64,000 nucleotides of DNA from JAYOEY01 sp038120295 (lineage in GTDB: Bacteria; Pseudomonadota; Alphaproteobacteria; MPNO01; UBA2964). The notes below the pieces were generated by a model. It saw only the letters and a program-made list of their open reading frames with translations, did no database searches and was not told the origin of the DNA. A program made the position numbers and the translations under genes. Shown piece after piece: positions 58,524 to 64,000 of this stretch. Within the stretch, counting starts at the first letter, position 1. The number at the start of each line of letters is the position of its first letter. The stretch spans positions 1 to 64,000 of the forward strand of contig JAYOLL010000023.1 of assembly GCA_038120295.1 (NCBI GenBank), in the 5' to 3' direction.

Positions 58524-60209
58524 ATGGCCGAAACCGCCTCTGCAACCGTCGATCCCGTTACTGTCCAGGTGCTGCGCAACAAGGTCGCCAGCCTTGTCGA
58601 CGAGATGCACTACCATTTCTACCGGTCGGGTTATTCGACGATCATCCGGGAATCTCGGGATTTCTCCTGCGTGATTCTCGACCGCCGGGGCCGGCTGATC
58701 GTGCCGCCGCCGATGTTTTTCCATGGCATCGCTTACCGGACCTTCGTCGACAGTATTTTCGAGCTTTACGAGGAAAGTGAGATCGAGGACGGCGATGTCT
58801 TCGTCTCCAACCACCCCTATCAGGCGGGCATGCCGCACGTGTCCGATATGGGGTTCGTCGCGCCGATTTTCTCCAACGGTACGCTGGTCGGCTTCTCCGC
58901 CTCCATCGCGCACAAGGCGGATATCGGCGGCACCAACCCGGGCAGTACCTCGGCCAACTCGACCGAGCTCTATCACGAAGGGCTTCTCCTGCCGCCGATC
59001 AAGTATCATCGCGCGGGAGAGCTTGACGAAGACCTGCTGCGGGTCATTCTCGGCAATAGCCGTCATCCGGACCTGGTGCGCGGCGACATCCACGCGCAGG
59101 TGGCGGCGACCAATATGGGCGTCGAGCGCATGAAGGAGAACGCCGAGCGGTTCGGCGCCGATACCGTGATCGGTGCGTTCGATGCAATCCTCAACGGCGC
59201 GGCGGAGGAGCTGCGAGCGGCCATCGCGGCGCTGCCGGATGGAACCTCGTCCGCTGAAGGATACATGGACGACGACGGGGTCGAACGCGACAAGCCGGTC
59301 AAGTTCGCCGTTACCGTCACCATCGAGGGCGACAAAGCGATCTTCGATTATTCGGATAGCGGACCGCAGGCGAAGGGGCCGGTCAATCTCCGCCCGGCCA
59401 TGGTCGAGGCCTGCACGTTCTATTGCCTCGTTGGCGCGCTGGGGCCGCACGACCTGCATTACAATGGCGGCATGGGCGATGTGGTCGAGCTTCGCTTTGC
59501 GCCCAACACGGTAACCAACGCCAGCCCGCCGGCGCCGGTGTCGTCATACCAGAAAGCCAACCTGAAGCTGGTCGACGTTATCCTGGAAGCGATGGCGCAT
59601 TTTGCGCCGGAGCGCGCCATTGCCGGGTCGGGCTCATCCGGGTCGCTGCTGATTTCCTGGCAGGGCGGCGGGCGCGAGGGGCACTCGACCATGCAGTACG
59701 AGATTTTCGGCTCGGCCTATGGCGGCGGGAAGGGGCATGACGGCACGTCGATGACGGCGACGCACCTTTCCAACCTGCACGTCACGCCGATCGAAATTCT
59801 GGAGTCGGAGTTTCCCTGCCGCATCACCGAATTTTCCTTTATTCCGGATTCCGGCGGGCCGGGCGAGTACCGGGGCGGTGTTGCTTTCCGGCGCCGCTAT
59901 GAGCTGTTGCAGGATGCCATGGTGGTGCGGCGCTACGAGCGCGCCAAGTTTCCGCCGACCGGCATGGAAGGCGGCAAGGACGGCAAGGCAAGCCGGTTCG
60001 TATCCATCGGCCATAACGGAGATGAAACCGACTTGCCAGCGGCCGGTCGGTTCGACATGAAGGAAGGCGACGGGTTCTATCTCGACAAGGCGGGCGGCGG
60101 CGGCTACGGCGATCCGAAGAAGCGCGATCCCGAGGCCATTCGCCGGGACCTGAAGGAAGGCTACGTCACGCCCGAAGGCGCGAAGCGGGATTACGGGTTC
60201 GACGGCTGA
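58524..60209 (+). CDS. hyuB: Hydantoinase/oxoprolinase family, subunit B
   Basis: A 561-residue HyuB-type subunit. The N-terminus VDPVTVQVLRNKVASLVDEM, DGDVFVSNHPYQAGMPHVSD and LAFTASIAHKADIGG-like segment (written here as FSASIAHKADIGGTNPGST) are diagnostic, as are SDSGPQAKGPVNLRPAMV and GGPGEYRGGVAFRRRYE. It partners HyuA, whose stop lies one base upstream of this ATG. Substrate unknown; a good terminator follows, so the pair is a two-gene operon. The next genes downstream on the opposite strand are carboxylate-binding proteins. Confidence 0.92.
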   Translation: MAETASATVDPVTVQVLRNKVASLVDEMHYHFYRSGYSTIIRESRDFSCVILDRRGRLIVPPPMFFHGIAYRTFVDSIFELYEESEIEDGDVFVSNHPYQAGMPHVSDMGFVAPIFSNGTLVGFSASIAHKADIGGTNPGSTSANSTELYHEGLLLPPIKYHRAGELDEDLLRVILGNSRHPDLVRGDIHAQVAATNMGVERMKENAERFGADTVIGAFDAILNGAAEELRAAIAALPDGTSSAEGYMDDDGVERDKPVKFAVTVTIEGDKAIFDYSDSGPQAKGPVNLRPAMVEACTFYCLVGALGPHDLHYNGGMGDVVELRFAPNTVTNASPPAPVSSYQKANLKLVDVILEAMAHFAPERAIAGSGSSGSLLISWQGGGREGHSTMQYEIFGSAYGGGKGHDGTSMTATHLSNLHVTPIEILESEFPCRITEFSFIPDSGGPGEYRGGVAFRRRYELLQDAMVVRRYERAKFPPTGMEGGKDGKASRFVSIGHNGDETDLPAAGRFDMKEGDGFYLDKAGGGGYGDPKKRDPEAIRRDLKEGYVTPEGAKRDYGFDG

Positions 60210-60228
60210 ACTCTCTCCTCGAACGAGC

Positions 60229-60258
60229 AGGGGCGGTCCTTTCGGGCCGGCCCTTTTT
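60229..60258 (+). terminator. Terminator after hyuB
   Basis: An 11-bp stem with one G-G mismatch and one G-U pair (60229-60239 with 60244-60254, loop TTTC) is followed by TTTT. It begins 20 bp past the hyuB stop. Confidence 0.78.
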
Positions 60259-60275
60259 CGTGTGCTGGCGGCAAA

Positions 60276-61322
60276 TCAGCTCGATTTTCGGCCTTTGACC
60301 ATAATCGCCTGGCGGGCTCTTGCCGCGGTGGCGGGCGACACCTTCATCATGTCGGTCACGACCTTCTGGAGGTCTGCGCCCTTCATCGGATCGACTTCGA
60401 GCTTGCGGCTTTTCGCTTCGTCCTTGAAGGCCCCGCTATATGCCATCTTTTCAAATGCATCCCTCAGCATTGCCGCGACATGCGCCCGCGTCTTCGGCGG
60501 TACGGTCAGCGACCGGCCGATGGCGCCCAGAGAGGCCATGAAGCCGACGACTTCCTTCTGCTCCGGCGTGGTGGCGAGGTCGGTGAGCATCGGCAGGTTC
60601 TGCAGTTCCGGATGCTTGTTGACGCCGAGCTGCAGGACAGGTTTGGCGAATCCGGTTTCGAACCATTTGCCGCGGGTCGCGGTCCATGAGGCCCAGGTCA
60701 GAGACGCGCCGTCGGTTTCCTTCTGCTCCATCGCCAGCATGGATTTCTGCGATCCCTGATAGCCCTGGATGATCTTGATCTTCGTGTCGAACATGCCGTT
60801 GAGCAACGCCGGCACGAGGAAGGTCTGCGAGCCGGTGCCGGTCGAGCCTACATTCACCGACGTCTTTTGCAGATCTGCCAGAGTGTTGATGTTCCTGTCG
60901 GAACGGAACACAAGGACCGAATTGGTCTGCACCGCGTTGCCCAGATAGTAGAACTGGTCGGCCTTGTAGCGCGCAGTCTTGGGATCGAGCAGGTTCGAAA
61001 TCACGATCGTATCGGGCGGCATGAACAGGTTAAGCCCGGTTTTCCGTGCGACGTTGTAGGAATAGTTAGTTGCTTTAATCCCGCCGGCGCCCGGCATGTA
61101 CTGGACCACAATCGTGGGCTTGCCCGGTATAAGCGGTTGAAGATGGCGCGCCATGACCTACGAATAGAGGCCGTAGGTGCCGCCCGCATCGAAGCCGACG
61201 GTAATGGTGACCTTCTTGCCCTTGAAGAGGCGTTCGAGCGCTGCGTCGCTGGAGAGCGCAGGTGTCGTAATGGCGGTCGCAAGAACCAGCGCGGCCGCGC
61301 CGCGCAGCAGATTGTTTGTCAC
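60276..61322 (-). pseudogene. TctC/Bug-type solute-binding protein, interrupted by one amber codon
   Basis: Reading from the GTG at 61322, after AGGAGGAATTCC, the first 54 residues are a signal peptide (MTNNLLRGAAALVLATAITT) and the first strand of a Bug-type receptor (KKVTITVGFDAGGTYGLYS). A TAG at 61158-61160 then ends translation; the same frame continues in register with VMARHLQPLIPGKPTIVVQY, MPGAGGIKATNYSYN and the rest of the receptor to 60276. Only this codon is wrong; ARG or GLN would be expected there by comparison with intact relatives. A 292-residue piece beginning at 61154 stays open but lacks a signal peptide. Recent loss, or amber suppression, are both possible. Confidence 0.87.
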
Positions 61323-61514
61323 GGAATTCCTCCTGTGAACGGGTTATATGGGTTATCGGCAGAGGCGAAAGGTGCGTCCCGGGGTTGCCGCGGGACGAAT
61401 AACCCTTCTTTGGAGGCTGTGGACCGGTTGGCCGGTTTCGGCGTCCCGCCGCTTTTCCATCGGCGTTCAGGGCGGCGTGTATTTCGGTATTCGTTACAGG
61501 GAATCAAGTGGCCG

Positions 61515-61555
61515 GCGAAAAAAAGGCCGGGGATTTCCCCGGCCTTTTCGTAAAC
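61515..61555. terminator. Strong bidirectional hairpin after the intact TctC-type gene
   Basis: A 13-bp perfect stem (61521-61533 with 61536-61548, two-base loop) flanked by an A run (61518-61524) on one side and TTTTCG on the other. It ends the minus-strand receptor gene that stops at 61566. Confidence 0.88.
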
Positions 61556-61565
61556 GTCTCAGCGC

Positions 61566-62618
61566 CTACTTTTTCTTCGTTGGCTTGGTACCGAAAACGT
61601 ACTTGGTCGCCTTTGCGACGGCTGACGGAGACATTGTCTTCATCGCATCGACCAGCGTCTTCTGAAGTTCGGCGCCTGCAATCGGGATCACCGGCAGTTT
61701 CCGCTTAACCGCATCGGACTTGAAAGCCGCATCGTTAACCGTGGACCAGAACGCCGTCCGAAGCGGTTCGACGAGACCCTGAGGGACGCCGGGGGGATAG
61801 GCGAGACCCCGGCCGATAACCGACGCCGTCGACAGCATCGCTGCAGCTGCCCTGTCGTCGTCGGTCTTGGCGAGTTCGTGCAGGAGCGGCAGATTGGGGA
61901 GGTCCTTCTCCCGCGTAAATCCGACCTGAACAAGCGTCAGCGCGAAATCGTCGCTTTTGCCCTTGAACCACTGAGGCTTGTTCGCCGTCCAGGAGACCCA
62001 GCTGTTGCTCATACCGAACGTCTCACCCTGTTCGACCGACAGCGAGGTTCCGGCAGAGCCCTTATAACCTGTCACGATCTTGAACTTGGTTTTCAGGATG
62101 CCGTTCATCATTGCCGGGACGATATAGGTCGGAGAGCCCGTTCCGGTGGAGGCGACGATGACTTCCTTTTTCCGGAGATCCTCAATGCCTTTGATGCCTG
62201 TATCGCGCCGGACCATCATGATCTGGTTTGCGCCGAATACGGTGCCGAGCCAGTGCATCTTGGCAACATCGTACCTGACCCGTTTGGGCCGCAGCATCTG
62301 GGACACGACCGACATTTCCGGCGGCATCAGGATGTTGTGTCCATTCTTGGGCATCACAACATAGGCGTAGTTTGCGGCTTTAAGACCACCGGCGCCGGGC
62401 ATGTGCTGAACGATGACGTTCGGCTTTCCCGGGATATGATTGCCGAGATGGTTGGACAGAAGCAGGGCGGTCTGCCCGTACGTGCCGCCCGCACCATACC
62501 CGACGAGGATGGTGACCGTGCGGTCCTTGAAGACATCGGCGGCCGACTGGGCGGTCGCCGGAGCCGCGAGGGCAACAGCCGTAGCCGCAGCGGCGAATGA
62601 AATAAGAGTGCGTTTCAT
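61566..62618 (-). CDS. Tripartite tricarboxylate transporter-type (TctC/Bug) solute-binding protein
   Basis: A 350-residue periplasmic receptor, the intact relative of the amber-interrupted gene next door. Signal peptide MKRTLISFAAAATAVALAAP, cleaved near ATA. VTILVGYGAGGTYGQTALLL, VQHMPGAGGLKAANYAYVVM and VIVASTGTGSPTYIVPAMMN match the Bug fold. No membrane partner genes are present. Start at the ATG after AGGGAG (a TTG one codon upstream is in frame). It lies downstream of the amidohydrolase gene on the same strand, with a 138-bp gap. Confidence 0.9.
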   Translation of the reverse strand: MKRTLISFAAAATAVALAAPATAQSAADVFKDRTVTILVGYGAGGTYGQTALLLSNHLGNHIPGKPNVIVQHMPGAGGLKAANYAYVVMPKNGHNILMPPEMSVVSQMLRPKRVRYDVAKMHWLGTVFGANQIMMVRRDTGIKGIEDLRKKEVIVASTGTGSPTYIVPAMMNGILKTKFKIVTGYKGSAGTSLSVEQGETFGMSNSWVSWTANKPQWFKGKSDDFALTLVQVGFTREKDLPNLPLLHELAKTDDDRAAAAMLSTASVIGRGLAYPPGVPQGLVEPLRTAFWSTVNDAAFKSDAVKRKLPVIPIAGAELQKTLVDAMKTMSPSAVAKATKYVFGTKPTKKK

Positions 62619-62756
62619 CAAATACTCCCTGTCAATGTGTTAAACGCCCGCCGATTACCATACCCATCGGCGAGGTTGCCGCATTGTGGTGCGGAAACCC
62701 CAGTTTGAAAAGCGAAAATGGCGGCAATGTGACGCCAGGCAATGAAGCCCGCTGGC

Positions 62757-63806
62757 TCAATTCAGTGCGTAGAGCCGCTTCGCGTTGTCGTCGAGGATCT
62801 TGTCGGCGGATTTCTCGGGAATTTTGCCGTCGCTCCGGAGCCGGCGCAGCGCCTCGATTTCGGTCGAGGTGTCGTTATGGCCGTAATCCGTGCCGACGAC
62901 GATATTGTCGTCGCCGACAGCGTCGAGGATGTAATCCAGATCGTCGGTTACCTGGCAGGCGATATACATGTTGTTGTCGCCCAGAGGATCGCTGCCGAGA
63001 TCGCGGCCCATGCGGCTGAGGCGGAGATTCAGGTCGTTGATCGCGTAGGGCACCCATTGTGCGCTCAGCTCGACGAACCCCCAGCGGACCTTGGGGAATT
63101 TTTCGGGGATGCTGTTCCACAGCAGGTCGTGGAACGCGCCGACGCCCGACAGCTTGAACCGGTTGAAGCCCGGGTCGGTGCGGTAGGCTTCGTGAATCGT
63201 AAAGCTGGCGATGCCGGAATGCAGACAGATCGGCATGTCGAGTTCGCCCGCCATGTCATAGAAGGGGAAGAAATACGGATCGGAGGCCATCCGTTCCGCC
63301 TCAAGCGCGCGGACGAAAATGCCGCAGGCGCCGTTTTCCTTGCCGAATTCGAGCTCCTCGCGGACCTTGTCCATATCGAGAAGCGGCGGGCAGACGACCC
63401 AGCGCAGTTCCTCCGTCGCGGCCTTGTTGATCTCGGCGAGCCAGCGGTTGTAGCCCTTGCAGAGCGCGTAATCGATTTCCGGATTGATCGTGAGCGGCCG
63501 CAGGAACAGGGTCGGGAACAGGACCTGGACGTCGATCTCCAGCTCTTTCATGTGGTCGAGCCGGGCCTGAATGTCGCTCATCTCGCGCGATTCCATCGAG
63601 GTGTCGAGACCGACATTGAACTGCTTGTTGTGGATGCGGCCGTCGACCACCCAGTATTCGCGCAGCACGTTGCCGCTCGATCCGTATTTTGTCTCACCGG
63701 TCTGCTGGGTCACCACCATGGGGGCGTGGCGCTTGTGTTCCGGGTCCATATGTTCCCAGGTCCGCGGGGTTTCCAGCACGTGTGCATCGGCGTCGATCGT
63801 CGGCAT
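62757..63806 (-). CDS. Amidohydrolase family protein (ACMSD-like decarboxylase fold)
   Basis: A 349-residue amidohydrolase_2 protein. IDADAHVLETPRTWEHM supplies the HxH-like N-terminal metal site (DADAH); later ligands are in MPICLHSGIASF and IVVGTDYGHND, with the barrel aspartate. The family includes 2-amino-3-carboxymuconate-semialdehyde and gamma-resorcylate decarboxylases and hydrolases, so decarboxylation or hydrolysis of an aromatic-derived acid is plausible. GACAGGAGAGCAG precedes the ATG. It may be co-transcribed with the receptor gene downstream. Confidence 0.87.
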   Translation of the reverse strand: MPTIDADAHVLETPRTWEHMDPEHKRHAPMVVTQQTGETKYGSSGNVLREYWVVDGRIHNKQFNVGLDTSMESREMSDIQARLDHMKELEIDVQVLFPTLFLRPLTINPEIDYALCKGYNRWLAEINKAATEELRWVVCPPLLDMDKVREELEFGKENGACGIFVRALEAERMASDPYFFPFYDMAGELDMPICLHSGIASFTIHEAYRTDPGFNRFKLSGVGAFHDLLWNSIPEKFPKVRWGFVELSAQWVPYAINDLNLRLSRMGRDLGSDPLGDNNMYIACQVTDDLDYILDAVGDDNIVVGTDYGHNDTSTEIEALRRLRSDGKIPEKSADKILDDNAKRLYALN

Positions 63807-63888
63807 TCTGCTCTCCTGTCTTGCTAATCAGGCAAGCATAAGTATTTCCCGGCAGCGGGAAAGGTCGGAAAGACGAATTTTTTGTATA

Positions 63889-64000
63889 TCAGGCGCGGCG
63901 GCGCAGAGTCATCATGCCGATCAGGCCGAAGGCAAACAGGCAGGCAGATTCCGGCGTAGCGATCGTCACAGTCGGCGGGGACTCATTCTCGACCTGATTG
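63889..64000 (-). CDS. PEP-CTERM-like sorting-domain protein, C-terminal fragment
   Basis: The window ends inside this minus-strand frame. The 36 visible residues end in ATPESACLFAFGLIGMMTLR followed by RRA. A P-E-S motif, a single hydrophobic helix and a final arginine cluster match the PEP-CTERM exosortase sorting signal, although the canonical VPEP has become TPES. The rest of the protein lies beyond 64000. It would be exported and possibly cleaved by an exosortase, which is not in the window. Confidence 0.65.
   Translation of the reverse strand, partial: NQVENESPPTVTIATPESACLFAFGLIGMMTLRRRA

Noticed and set aside
1..64000. Insertion sequences, prophage genes, CRISPR arrays, tRNA or rRNA genes
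   Set aside because: I looked for transposase or integrase motifs, regularly spaced repeats and tRNA-like cloverleaf patterns and saw none I could support.

Overview
The window is a stretch of chromosome from an alphaproteobacterium. GC content is high, by eye around 60%. Taxonomic pointers are a GcrA cell-cycle regulator (53688-54053), a cluster of GANTC sites upstream of nrdA, an MntR-type manganese regulator, and a class Ia ribonucleotide reductase whose large subunit ends in CLACQ. The mix of metabolic genes resembles free-living Rhodospirillales-like bacteria, but I cannot fix the genus. I see no rRNA, tRNA, CRISPR array, transposase or prophage gene.

Layout. 1-4.4 kb: tail of an FlhB-type export protein, a dihydroxyphthalate-decarboxylase-like protein, an orphan CoxL-type molybdenum hydroxylase, a Nudix hydrolase and a 52-residue secreted peptide with its own terminator. 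4.6-11.8 kb: LysR regulator, tandem DUF427 protein, cupin, maleylacetate-reductase-like dehydrogenase, carboxymuconolactone-decarboxylase-family protein, a three-gene unit ending in a TauE/SafE permease, TPR protein and a second cupin. 12-16.6 kb: UbiD-family decarboxylase, VanA-like Rieske oxygenase, an acyl-CoA ligase lacking its catalytic core, and an EamA transporter. 16.6-26.1 kb: an aerobic benzoyl-CoA segment (acyl-CoA ligase, boxC, boxB, benzoate-CoA ligase) interrupted by HU, a JmjC ribosomal oxygenase and a flavin hydroxylase. 26.3-31.3 kb: amidase, manganese-exporter-like permease divergent from MntR with a palindromic operator between them, cytochrome b/PepSY pair, and a 2-pyrone-4,6-dicarboxylate lactonase.

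31.3-34.7 kb: nrdA-nrdB behind a 444-bp leader carrying an NrdR-like palindrome, two perfect DnaA boxes one helical turn apart and a dense GANTC cluster. 34.9-42.6 kb: exported proteins (including an OmpA-like barrel), a RidA/VOC/ChaC cluster, a cysteine-dioxygenase-like protein after an AT-rich patch, an MDR dehydrogenase with an acyl-CoA ligase, and a CAP-domain protein. 42.6-49 kb: speD-speE, a D-2-hydroxyacid dehydrogenase, Sua5-cysQ, and two tandem paralogous SDRs. 49-52.6 kb: a phosphite uptake and oxidation operon in which the ATPase and binding-protein genes form one open frame, followed by permease and ptxD. 52.8-64 kb: SRAP protein, gcrA, three tricarboxylate-transporter-type binding proteins (one broken by a single amber codon), a nitronate monooxygenase, hydantoinase/oxoprolinase subunits A and B, an amidohydrolase, and the tail of a PEP-CTERM-like protein.

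Overall the region encodes scavenging: aromatic acids are taken to CoA thioesters and ring-cleaved by the box route, with decarboxylases, lactonase and reductases for related aromatic intermediates; phosphite is used as a phosphorus source; solute-binding proteins stand without their membrane partners. Housekeeping genes (nrdAB, HU, speDE, Sua5, cysQ, gcrA) are interspersed. The most unusual features are the fused phosphite-transport frame, the layered nrd leader, the MntR operator, and two decayed or remodelled genes.
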